From assembly GCF_015680235.1 (NCBI RefSeq), contig NZ_JADLJL010000002.1, positions 210,264 to 274,263 of the forward strand: a stretch of DNA of 64,000 bases, read 5' to 3'. The position numbers and the translations under genes are program-made. Source of the stretch: Pseudomonas guariconensis (GTDB taxonomy: Bacteria > Pseudomonadota > Gammaproteobacteria > Pseudomonadales > Pseudomonadaceae). Positions 17,043 through 25,726 of this stretch are shown in pieces (the first letter of the stretch is position 1; each line of letters begins with the position of its first letter). The notes under the pieces are model-generated. The model made no database searches. It saw nothing but the letters and a program-made list of their open reading frames with translations, and was not told where the DNA came from.

Positions 17043-18287
17043 TTAGGCTTGTGCGTCCCAAGGACGGTCGCCTTTTTCGTCTTTCACGCGGGTCGGCAGG
17101 CCCATGACGTCCAGCGCCTTGAGGAACGGCTCGGCCGGCAGCTCCTCGACGTTGACCATGCGCTTGGCATCCCACTCGCCGCGTGCGACCAGCAGGGCCG
17201 CGGCCACCGGCGGTACACCGGCGGTATAGGAAATGCCCTGGCTATCGGTCTCGGCGAAGGCTTCTTCGTGGTCGGCCACGTTGTAGATGAACACTTCGCG
17301 CGGCTGGCCATCCTTGGTGCCTTTGACCAGGTCACCGATGCAGGTCTTGCCGGTGTACCCCGGGGCCAGCGAGGATGGGTCGGGCAGGACGGCCTTGACG
17401 ACCTTCAGCGGTACCACTTCCAGGCCTTCGGCGGTCTTGACCGGCTGTTCGGACAGCAGGCCCAGGTTCTTCAGCACGGTGAACACATTGATGTAGTGCT
17501 CGCCGAAACTCATCCAGAAGCGGATGTTCGGCACGTCGAGGTTCTTCGACAGCGAGTGCACTTCGTCGTGGCCGGTCAGGTAGAGGTTCTGTGAGCCCAC
17601 TACCGGCAGGTCGTCGGTGCGCTTGACCTCGAACATCGTGTTGCTGGTCCACTGGCTGTTCTGCCAGCTCCAGACTTGCCCGGTGAATTCGCGGAAGTTG
17701 ATTTCCGGGTCGAAGTTGGTGGCGAAATACTTGCCATGGGAGCCGGCATTGACGTCGAGAATGTCGATCGAGTCAATGCGGTCGAAATACTGTTGCTGCG
17801 CAAGTTTGGCGTAGCTGTTCACCACACCCGGGTCGAAACCGACGCCGAGAATGGCGGTGATATTCTTCTGCTGGCACTCTTCGAGGTGTTTCCACTCGTA
17901 GTTGCCATACCAGGGCGGCGTTTCGCAGATCTTGCCTGGTTCTTCGTGGATCGCGGTGTCCAGGTAGGCGGCACCGGTGTCGATGCAGGCGCGCAGCACC
18001 GACATGTTGAGGAAGGCAGAGCCAACGTTGATCACGATCTGCGATTCGGTCTCGCGGATCAGTGCCTTGGTCGCCTCGACATCGAGGGCATTGAGCGCAA
18101 AGGCCTGGATGTCGGCGGGTACCTTCAGGCTACCCTTGGCCTTGACGCTGTCGATGATGGCCTGGCATTTGGAGATGTTCCGTGACGCAATGGCAATACG
18201 ACCGAGCTCGTCGTTATGCTGCGCACACTTGTGGGCCACCACCTTGGCGACACCTCCTGCACCAATGATAAGAACGTTCTTCTTCAA
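17043..18287 (-). CDS. carboxy(nor)spermidine dehydrogenase (saccharopine dehydrogenase family)
   Basis: A 414-residue NADPH-dependent enzyme of the saccharopine dehydrogenase family. With NspC encoded just upstream it forms the aspartate-semialdehyde route to spermidine or norspermidine: a diamine and aspartate semialdehyde condense and are reduced to the carboxy-polyamine. The N-terminal nucleotide-binding motif VLIIGAGGVAKVVAHK is followed by INVGSAFLNMSVLRACIDTGAAYLD and GVGFDPGVVNSYA. The start codon is TTG at 18287, with GGAG 11 bases upstream; the protein begins KKNVLIIGAGG directly after it, so no better start exists. A rare start may lower its level relative to NspC. Confidence 0.9.
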   Translation of the reverse strand: MKKNVLIIGAGGVAKVVAHKCAQHNDELGRIAIASRNISKCQAIIDSVKAKGSLKVPADIQAFALNALDVEATKALIRETESQIVINVGSAFLNMSVLRACIDTGAAYLDTAIHEEPGKICETPPWYGNYEWKHLEECQQKNITAILGVGFDPGVVNSYAKLAQQQYFDRIDSIDILDVNAGSHGKYFATNFDPEINFREFTGQVWSWQNSQWTSNTMFEVKRTDDLPVVGSQNLYLTGHDEVHSLSKNLDVPNIRFWMSFGEHYINVFTVLKNLGLLSEQPVKTAEGLEVVPLKVVKAVLPDPSSLAPGYTGKTCIGDLVKGTKDGQPREVFIYNVADHEEAFAETDSQGISYTAGVPPVAAALLVARGEWDAKRMVNVEELPAEPFLKALDVMGLPTRVKDEKGDRPWDAQA

Positions 18288-18320
18288 TTTACCTGTTGCT
18301 CCTTACTCAAAGGGCCTGCC

Positions 18321-19418
18321 TCAGGACAGGCTGGAAACGTAGTCTTCGAAACCGAACTCGCGCACCACCTCGACGCTGCCGTCGAGCTGCTTGACCACGA
18401 TGGCCGGCATCTTCAGACCGTTGAACCAGTTTTTCTTGACCATGGTATAGCCCGCCGCGTCGATGAACGACAGGCGATCACCGATGGCCAGGGGCTTGTC
18501 GAACTGGTACTCGCCGAAGATATCGCCGGCCAGGCACGACTTGCCGCAGACCATGTAGGTGTGCGCGCCATCGTTGGGCGCCATCTTGGCATTCAGGCGG
18601 TAGATCAGCAGGTCGAGCATGTGCGCTTCGATGGAGCTGTCCACCACGGCCAGGTGCTTGCCGTTGTACAAGGTGTCGAGCACGGTGACTTCCAGCGAGG
18701 CACTCTGGGTGATCGCCGCTTCGCCCGGCTCCAGGTACACCTGCACGCCGTAGGTTTCGGAGAAGGCCTTCAGGCGTGCGCAGAATGCATCCAGGGCATA
18801 GTCTTCGCCGGTGAAGTGGATGCCGCCCCCCAGGCTCACCCACTCGACCTTGTGCAGCAGGTGGCCGAAGCGCTCCTCGATGTGCGTGAGCATCTTGTCG
18901 AACAGGCCGAAATCACCGTTCTCGCAGTTGTTGTGGAACATGAAGCCGGAGATCTGCTCGATCACTTGCTCGATCTTTTCCGGGTCCCACTCGCCCAGGC
19001 GGCTGAAGGGGCGTGCAGGGTCGGCCAGCAAGTAGTCTGAGCTGCTCACCTGCGGGTTGACGCGCAGGCCGCGGACCTTGCCTTCGGAGCGCTCGGCGAA
19101 GCGCTGCAACTGGCCGATGGAGTTGAAGATGATCTTGTCGCAGTTCTCGAGCATCTCCTCGATCTCGTCGTCGGCCCAGGCCACGCTGTAGGCGTGGGTT
19201 TCGCCGGCGAACTTCTGGCGGCCGAGCTTGAGCTCGTAGAGCGACGAGGAGGTGGTGCCATCCATGTATTGCTGCATCAGGTCGAACACCGACCAGGTGG
19301 CGAAGCACTTGAGTGCCAGCAGGGCCTTGGCCCCGGACTGCTCGCGCACGTAGGCGATCTTCTGCATGTTGCCCAGCAGCTTCTGTTTGTCGATGAGGTA
19401 GTACGGCGTCTTGATCAT
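18321..19418 (-). CDS. nspC: carboxynorspermidine decarboxylase
   Basis: A 365-residue PLP enzyme of the alanine-racemase fold that decarboxylates carboxynorspermidine or carboxyspermidine. The PLP lysine is Lys37 in ALLALKCFATWSVF. SLGGGIHFTGEDY and VYLEPGEAA are phosphate- and substrate-site motifs, and the catalytic Cys segment is MVCGKSCLAGDIFGEYQF. It is the first gene of a two-gene leftward operon, 33 bases ahead of the dehydrogenase. The leader contains a GC-rich hairpin (19424-19443) next to the start codon that could mask the ribosome site. Confidence 0.94.
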   Translation of the reverse strand: MIKTPYYLIDKQKLLGNMQKIAYVREQSGAKALLALKCFATWSVFDLMQQYMDGTTSSSLYELKLGRQKFAGETHAYSVAWADDEIEEMLENCDKIIFNSIGQLQRFAERSEGKVRGLRVNPQVSSSDYLLADPARPFSRLGEWDPEKIEQVIEQISGFMFHNNCENGDFGLFDKMLTHIEERFGHLLHKVEWVSLGGGIHFTGEDYALDAFCARLKAFSETYGVQVYLEPGEAAITQSASLEVTVLDTLYNGKHLAVVDSSIEAHMLDLLIYRLNAKMAPNDGAHTYMVCGKSCLAGDIFGEYQFDKPLAIGDRLSFIDAAGYTMVKKNWFNGLKMPAIVVKQLDGSVEVVREFGFEDYVSSLS

Positions 19419-19768
19419 TTAAAGGCCCCCGGCCAGGCCGGCCAAAAAAAGGACACGCATTGTGCCTTCACTTGGCACAGATCGAAAGGGTGGAAGGCGC
19501 ATTTCGTCCGACCTGCAAGCGCATTTACTACCCTGGGTGCCCCTCGAGGGCGCCAAGGTGCTGTTCTTCAGTAAAACAGCAGAATGTGACTGTCGTAATC
19601 GCCCGGTAGGCATTGGTAGAAGGGCGTCTGGCAGCTTGCCTGGCCCGTGGCGAGCGCCTGGGATGGCCGATCACGCTGAAGTGCGAAGCATGGTTTGCAG
19701 TCATGTGCGTACTGGTACTTCTGCCGGTTCATACCCCGAAAATAGGCCACTAAGATTTAAATAAGAAA
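19419..19768. other. 350-base gap between nspC and the TcA relic
   Basis: It holds the nspC leader with the GGCCGGCC-type hairpin at 19424-19443 and, presumably, the divergent promoters. No RNA gene, REP element or credible small gene was seen. Confidence 0.5.
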
Positions 19769-22231
19769 ATGGCTACATGTTGCAGTTGTCGCTGTTTCTT
19801 GGTGTTTGACGCCTTAAAACAGGCGAATACGCTGCCATTCCCCGAACAGTGGTTCGGCGGGCGGGCAGCGGAGTACGCCGCGCCTGGCGATGTAGCATCG
19901 ATGTTTTCGCCAGCCGCTTATCTGGTGGCCATGTACCGTGAAGCCAAGGCGCTTTACAGCAAGGATTGCCCATAGCACATCGACAACCGCCGTCCAGACC
20001 TGAAGGGGCTCGTGTTGAGCCAGGAAAACCTGGACACACCGCGCAGCGCGTTGAGCCTTTCCAACGATATCCTGCTGGAGAAGGCCCAACAGGTGCTGGA
20101 TCGGGAAAGGGAGGCAGGGGCTCAAACGGGTGGGGGCGTCATAAACAGGGTGACGCTGAGCGCCCCATCTGCCTTTATAAATTATGTTCGGCTGTACCCC
20201 CTGGAAGCTGGCAAGTGGTTGCTGAGTTTCAATCTGAAAGTATCCCGCGTTGATGTATTTATAGTGAGCGGTGCTTTTAATATGTCTCTCAGCGCCTCTG
20301 ATTTTGGTGTGACTGAGCTACGGCCTAATATCGAGTACCGCAAGACTTTCGATTGGGCGGATGTGCCTGAAACGTTCGAGATTTCGACCCGTTGGCGTAA
20401 ATCCCGCGGGGGAGGGTATGGCCAGCATCGGCATCCATTTGCCTGCTCGTGCCAGAAATTTTCTGCCGCCTCGTACGTACTCAAGCTGAACAAGGCCATT
20501 CGTCTCTACAAAGCGACCGGCCTGCCAGCGCATGAACTGCAAGCTATTGTCGACAGCGTGGACCCGAACCAGATCAGCAACGAAACATTGGCAGTGCTGT
20601 TCCGCACCGCTGTGCTGGTGAAACGATACGGTATTTCCCACGAAGAGGCGCTGGTCATGGCCAGGGGGCTGATTTCGCAGTCGGTGCATGCCGGCCAGGC
20701 AAGCCAGTTCGACCGCCTGTTCAACGACCCTGCGTTGGTAGACGGTGGGCTGGGCATCGAGAACAAGCCCATAAAATTGCACCCATCGCATGCCGACAGG
20801 GACGCCGCTATCAAGGCAACCCTCAAGCGTGCTTGCCAAACGGACGACGAGGGCCTCTGTTGCTGGACAGTCTCAACAGTGCGCAGGTGGTGACTTCACG
20901 CATTGCCGAAGCCACTGCCGCTGTGCAGATGTATATCCATCGGACCCTCTCCCGACCTGAGGACAAGCGGGCGTTGCGCCAGGAGGTGGTGGATCGACAA
21001 TTCTTCCGGGACTGGTCACGTTGGAACGCTCGCTACGCGACCTGGGCTGCCGGGCAGATGCTGAGGTACTACCCGGAAAACTACATCGACCCCACCATAC
21101 GCCTGGGGCAGACCAAGGCGATGGACGACATGCTGCAGATGCTCGGCCAGGCACAGGTCAATGCCGACACCGTGGGCGATGCTTTTCACGGTTACCTGAG
21201 TGCGTTCGAAGAGGTGGCTAACCTCGAGACGGTCAGTGGCTACCATGACAGCCGCAATGAGAAATCTGGCAAATCCTGGTTCATTGGGCGTACTCGTGGT
21301 GAGTTGTGTGAATACTGGTGGCGCACGGTGGATGAAGGCAAGCGGAGCGCAGAGGGAGTACTGCCGGCCAATGCCTGTGCGGTGTTCGATGGAGAGGGAA
21401 GGCCGGTTGTAGACAACGCCATGCCTGTGAAAGCGGGGGCCGGGATACCCGCAGGGTTCCAGAAGTTTGATGTCTCGCTCAAGAGTGTGAAGATCGCGGA
21501 TATCAACGAAACCCTTGACCGCTATAGCTTGGTACTCGATACCTTGTTGACGGTTGAGGCGAAGCAACCGGAGGTAGAGAACAAGTGGGTCACCGCCTTG
21601 GTTCACAAGTACCCAGCGCTGGGCCAGGAAAACCAGAAGGTACCGACCTTGGCGCGCTGTGGTTACGGCGCCTTCATGGTGCGCAAGGAGAATGATCAGT
21701 ACTGGGGTAGGGGACCAGGCCGTTTCCTTGAACGGTGCCGTCAAGGCGCTGATCGATGGTAAATCGGTTACGGTCGACAAGTTGCCGTTGAGCAGCCTGA
21801 CGCTGGCCCAGACGGGTGACCTGTCCGTGCAGTTCGGCCTCAAGGAGCTGGGCCTGGTGGCGGGTTTCGAGAAGAACGCCATGCGCCGGATTCGACGCAT
21901 CGCCGTTACCCTGCCGGCGCTGCTTGGGCCCTACCAGGATGTGCGAGCGCGGCTGCAGACCAGTGCCACGGGCTTGCCGGCAGGCTGCAACGAGAGCGCC
22001 ATTTCCCACGGCATGCAGGACGGTGGTGTGTTCGCACCGGATGGGGCCGACTCGCATCCACGCTGGAGCGCCCAGTGGCTACCGTTCGAGGGGTTGAGCA
22101 TCGCGAACGCCAGCGACACGGATGACAAGACAGTCATGACCCTGAATTTCGCCGAGGCCCAGGGCGAACAGAAGTCACTGTTGCAGAGCCTGAGCGACAT
22201 CATCCTGCACGTCCAATACACCGTGCGTTGA
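19769..22231 (+). pseudogene. decayed insecticidal toxin complex A (TcA) gene
   Basis: Pieces of a TcA toxin in order but broken. 19769-19975 has the conserved PGDVASMFSPAAYLVAMYREAK start, then an in-frame TAG where a Tyr is expected (KDCP-stop-HIDNRRPDL). The same frame continues to 20893 through LVLSQENLDTPRSALSLSNDILLE and ATLKRAC. A frame change then joins LLLDSLNSAQVVTSRIAEATAAVQMYIHRTLS (about 20860-21380, neuraminidase-like region), and another frame change near 21700 leads to the C-terminal MRRIRRIAVTLPALLGPYQDVRARL region ending in VQYTVR. Intact TcA genes are around 7 kb; only 2.46 kb remains, so large internal segments are deleted as well. Not expected to give a working toxin. Confidence 0.92.
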
Positions 22232-22240
22232 AGGTGTGGG

Positions 22241-22264
22241 AGGGCGCGTTTGCGCCCTCTTTTC
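22241..22264 (+). terminator. intrinsic terminator after the TcA relic
   Basis: AGGGCGC / GCGCCCT stem with a 4-base loop followed by CTTTT, ten bases past the relic's surviving stop codon. It is probably the original terminator of the toxin gene. Confidence 0.75.
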
Positions 22265-22347
22265 CCTGACCGTCGGTCGCGGCAATGGACCCTGTGGCCT
22301 TGCGCAAGCTCGAACGTGAGGCAACCCAACCGATCAGGAGAGCTTCG

Positions 22348-22518
22348 ATGAGCAAGCACCGTGACGCTGGCCATGGCTTCGCCGACGATCCACAGAAAGT
22401 CAGCGAGGCTGGCCGCAAGGGCAACACCAATCAGGATGTGAAGACCGATCGAGCCGAGAAGGCCCGGGTCGGTGGTCAGCACAGCCATGGGGGTACCCCA
22501 CGGCGTGGCGAGGGCTGA
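22348..22518 (+). CDS. small KGG-like stress protein
   Basis: A 56-residue hydrophilic protein (MSKHRDAGHGFADDPQKVSEAGRKG...) with one GGxFxxDPxxxxEAGRKG-type repeat and the tail ARVGGQHSHGG. This tail nearly equals that of the four-repeat protein at 10241-10597, so the two are paralogues. AGGAGAG lies 6-7 bases before ATG 22348; the in-frame upstream ATG at 22285 lacks a site. Confidence 0.75.
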   Translation: MSKHRDAGHGFADDPQKVSEAGRKGNTNQDVKTDRAEKARVGGQHSHGGTPRRGEG

Positions 22519-22592
22519 CAGGCCGGAACCCAGTCCCTGTGGCAGCCCTGGCCAGGTGGGATCGCCTGTTTTGAGTGGTTTGCCCCGGCCCT

Positions 22593-22686
22593 ATCGCTGG
22601 CAAGCCAGCTCCCACAGGTATGGCGGAGGCTCTGAAAAAGGTCTGAGAGCTGGCGCGATTCCTGTGGGAGCCGGCTTGCCGGCGAT
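22593..22686. repeat. pair of inverted REP elements (variant)
   Basis: ATCGCTGGCAAGCCAGCTCC at 22593 and TGTGGGAGCCGGCTTGCCGG at 22663. Core bases differ from the main family (CTGGC/CCGGC in place of CGGGC), with each arm changed in a compensating way. Confidence 0.8.
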
Positions 22687-22715
22687 GAACATTGCAGTGC
22701 GGCCCTGCGTAGCGA

Positions 22716-24419
22716 TCAGCCCAGCGGTGGCGTACGCGGTGGGACCATGCGCCGCGAGCCGGTGGACTCGAACGCCGCGCCGAAGCGCAGCAGGTCGTTG
22801 TCGCTGTAGGCGCGGCCAGCGAAGGTCAGGCCGACCGGCATGCCGATATCCGCCATGACGCCCATGGGCACGGTCACGGTGGGCACGCCCAGGTGACGGA
22901 TGGCCAGGTTGCCGTTGGCCACCCAGATACCGTTGCTCCAGGCGATATCCGCCGAGGCCGGGTTGACGTCGGCATCGGCCGGGCCCACGTCGGCGACAGT
23001 GGGGAACAGCACCGCATCGAGGCCCAGATTGTCCATCCAGTCCTCGAGGTCGAGCTTGCGGGTCTTCTCCAGGCCACGCAGGCCGTCGGGCAGGGTTTCG
23101 ATCTGGTCCCAGGTCTTCAGGCCGCGCTTGGCCATGTTGACGTACTCGTCCATGCCGGCTGCCAAATCATCCTCGCGGTTGGGCAGCGTACCCGGGTCAT
23201 GGGGGAAGATCTGTGGGCCATCGACATCGGCCAAGCGGTTGAGCTTCGGGTCGCCGTTGGCGCGCAGGAAGTCATCGAAGCCCCAGCCAGACAGCTCCCA
23301 CAGCTCATCGTGCAGGAATTCCTTGGAAACGATACCGCGGTTGTACACGGTCGGAGCGCCTGGGCGATCCCCCTCGCAATTGGACACCAGCGGGAAGTCC
23401 ACCTCGACCACCTCGGCGCCCGCCGCCTCCAGGGCCTGGCGTGCCTGCTTCCACAAGTCGATGACGCTGGCCCGGGTGTTGATGCGCTGGCCGGTGGGGC
23501 CGCCGATACCGGGTTTTTCCGAAGTGCCGGCCTCGGGGTCGGCATTGATGTACATCTTCGGCACGCCGAAACGCTTGCCTTTGAGTGCGCTGGCATCGGC
23601 TGCCAGGTCCAGGTAGGAAGCCGGACGCACGGACGAGGCGGCCGGGATCGGTACCCACGGCTGCAGGCGCCACAGGTCGCCGCGCTTGTCGGCATCGTCG
23701 GCTACGACGACGTCGAGGATTTCCAACAGGTCGGCCATGGTACGGGCGTATGGCACCACCACGTCCATGGTCGGGGTGAGTGGCCAGTTACCACGCACCG
23801 AGATCACGCCGCGCGAAGGGGTGTAGGCGCACAGGCCGTTGTTGGACGCCGGGCCGCGGCCGCTGGACCAGGTTTCCTCGGCCAGGCCGAAGGCTGCATA
23901 GCTGGCGGCAGTAGCGGTGCCAGCGCCATTGGACGAGCCAGAGGCGAACGGTGCGGTCAGGTAGGCGGCGTTGTATGGGCTTTCGGCGCGGCCATAGACG
24001 CCACGCTGCATGCCCCCGTTGGCCATCGGCGGCATGTTGGTCTTGCCCAGGCAGATAGCCCCAGCGGCGCGCAGGCGCTCGATGGTGAAGGCGTCGCGCT
24101 GGGCGACCAGGTCCTTGAACGCCGGGCTGCCGGATGCGGCGGTCAGACCTTTGACCAGGTAGCTGTCCTTGGCGGTATAGGGGATGCCGTCCAGCGGGCC
24201 GAGGGTCTGGCCCTGTGCCCGGCGGGCATCGGAGGCTTCGGCCTCCTTGAGTGCATCAGGGTTGCGCACCACCACGGCGTTCAGAGCGGTGGCGGTGTCG
24301 GCTCCGTCATAGGCGTCGATGCGGGCCAGGTAGGCCTTGACCAGCTCGACCGCCGTCGTGCGGCCGGCCTCGAGCGCGTCGCGCAGCTCGGCAATGGAAA
24401 CCTCGGTTACCTCGATCAT
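22716..24419 (-). CDS. amidase signature family hydrolase
   Basis: A 567-residue amidase. The catalytic Lys lies in GIPYTAKDSYLVKG and the Gly/Ser-rich loop is FASGSSNGAGTATAASYAAFGLAEETWSSGRGPAS. The nucleophile Ser is in WSSGRGPAS, where family members usually show GGSIRxPA, so this is a variant of the motif. The C-terminal part VPTVTVPMGVMADIGMPVGLTFAGRAYSD is typical. The start is ATG 24419 (MIEVTEVSIAELRDAL); the longer frame to 24629 has no site and atypical sequence. The substrate amide is unknown. Confidence 0.88.
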   Translation of the reverse strand: MIEVTEVSIAELRDALEAGRTTAVELVKAYLARIDAYDGADTATALNAVVVRNPDALKEAEASDARRAQGQTLGPLDGIPYTAKDSYLVKGLTAASGSPAFKDLVAQRDAFTIERLRAAGAICLGKTNMPPMANGGMQRGVYGRAESPYNAAYLTAPFASGSSNGAGTATAASYAAFGLAEETWSSGRGPASNNGLCAYTPSRGVISVRGNWPLTPTMDVVVPYARTMADLLEILDVVVADDADKRGDLWRLQPWVPIPAASSVRPASYLDLAADASALKGKRFGVPKMYINADPEAGTSEKPGIGGPTGQRINTRASVIDLWKQARQALEAAGAEVVEVDFPLVSNCEGDRPGAPTVYNRGIVSKEFLHDELWELSGWGFDDFLRANGDPKLNRLADVDGPQIFPHDPGTLPNREDDLAAGMDEYVNMAKRGLKTWDQIETLPDGLRGLEKTRKLDLEDWMDNLGLDAVLFPTVADVGPADADVNPASADIAWSNGIWVANGNLAIRHLGVPTVTVPMGVMADIGMPVGLTFAGRAYSDNDLLRFGAAFESTGSRRMVPPRTPPLG

Positions 24420-24587
24420 GCTGTCACCAGTTATGCAGGTGGAAACTCGTGGCGCGAGTGTAGCAAGAAGCCCAGGGCCGGCGCAGGCATGCACCGTGGC
24501 AATGGTTATTTGCATGGCGGCAGTGTCGGTGCGGGAGAAGTGTGCGTCGGTGCATGCGGGGCGGGTATTGCCGGGCTGCGGTGCAGC

Positions 24588-24690
24588 CCAATCGCGGGGC
24601 AAGTCGGGTCGCCGCACCGTCGCTCCCAAAAAGGGCCTGCAAAATCAAATAGTTATGCGTTGTTGTGGGAGCGGGCTTGCCCCGCGATTG
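24588..24690. repeat. REP elements with shared AT-rich tract
   Basis: A degenerate REP at about 24588-24627, the 25-base AT-rich tract at 24640-24664 (same as at 5863 and 43951), and a full REP at 24664-24690. They lie between two leftward genes. Confidence 0.8.
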
Positions 24691-24714
24691 GGCCGCAGCG
24701 CGGCCCCTATGCAC

Positions 24715-25551
24715 TCAATCCAGGTCCGCCGCCGAATGGCGCTCCGGCACCTGGCTGGCTTCGTCTCCCCAGGTCCGGTTGACCCGGGTGCCGCGTTGCA
24801 CCGCCGGTCGCTGGGCAATCGCCTCGGCCCAGCGCTGCACATGCCGGTATTCATGCACCGCCAGGAACTCCGCGGCGCCATACAGATTGCCGAGCACCAG
24901 CTGGCCGTACCAGGCCCACACGGCGATATCGGCGATGCTGTACTCAGCCCCGCCCAAGTAGGCGCTTTCGGCCAGGCGACGGTCGAGCACATCGAGCTGG
25001 CGCTTGGCTTCCATGGTGAAGCGGTTGATGGCGTATTCGAACTTTTCCGGTGCGTACACATAGAAGTGGCCAAAGCCGCCGCCCAGGTAGGGCGCCGAGC
25101 CCATTTGCCAGAACAGCCAGTTCAGGCACTCAGTGCGCGCAGCGGCACCCGTGGGCAGGAAGGCGCCGAATTTCTCGGCCAGGTACAGCAGAATCGAGCC
25201 GGACTCGAACACCCGCACTGGCGGCTCGACGCTGCGGTCGAGCAGGGCGGGGATCTTGGAGTTGGGGTTGACCTGGACGAAGCCGCTGGAGAACTGGTCG
25301 CCCTCGCCGATGCGGATCAGCCAGGCGTCATATTCGGCTCCCGCATGCCCGAGGGCCAGCAGCTCTTCGAGCAGGATGGTCACCTTGACGCCGTTGGGCG
25401 TGGCCAGGGAATAGAGCTGCAACGGCTGCTTCCCCACCGGCAGTGCCTGGTCATGGGTCGGGCCGGCGATCGGGCGATTGATGTTGGCGAACTGGCCGCC
25501 GGATGGCGCTTCGTGGGTCCAGACCTTGGGTGGAACGTAGGGCTTGCTCAT
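24715..25551 (-). CDS. yghU: YghU-like glutathione S-transferase
   Basis: A 278-residue protein of the YghU/YfcG group of nu-class glutathione transferases, which bind two glutathione molecules and show disulfide-bond reductase activity. N-terminal extension (MSKPYVPPKVWTHEAPSGGQFANINRPIAGPTHD), thioredoxin-fold domain LYSLATPNGVKVTILLEEL with VNPNSKIPALLD and FESGSILLYLAEKFG, then an all-helical domain. AGGAG precedes ATG 25551 by 10 bases; the longer frame to 25734 is not needed. Confidence 0.9.
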   Translation of the reverse strand: MSKPYVPPKVWTHEAPSGGQFANINRPIAGPTHDQALPVGKQPLQLYSLATPNGVKVTILLEELLALGHAGAEYDAWLIRIGEGDQFSSGFVQVNPNSKIPALLDRSVEPPVRVFESGSILLYLAEKFGAFLPTGAAARTECLNWLFWQMGSAPYLGGGFGHFYVYAPEKFEYAINRFTMEAKRQLDVLDRRLAESAYLGGAEYSIADIAVWAWYGQLVLGNLYGAAEFLAVHEYRHVQRWAEAIAQRPAVQRGTRVNRTWGDEASQVPERHSAADLD

Positions 25552-25669
25552 GCGCGGAATCTCCTGAAGGCTCGAAGCGGTCACGTAGATCGTGGACCTG
25601 CATCTATGCCATGGGTTCGACGCGAAGGGCAAATGTACTGGCGTGACGGGCGGCGAACACCGGCCCTTT

Positions 25670-25696
25670 GTGAGAGTGGGTAAACCCGCTCCCACA
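25670..25696. repeat. degenerate REP element
   Basis: GTGAGAGTGGGTAAACCCGC followed by TCCCACA: one arm of the REP palindrome is kept and the other is altered. It lies between two leftward genes. Confidence 0.55.
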
Positions 25697-25726
25697 AGGG
25701 GCACAGCGCTCAACTCGTCAAGGCAC

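Noticed and set aside
20012..20893. 293-codon frame read as a stand-alone gene
   Set aside because: It is the in-frame continuation of the TcA relic past a nonsense codon and begins at a TTG in the middle of conserved TcA sequence.
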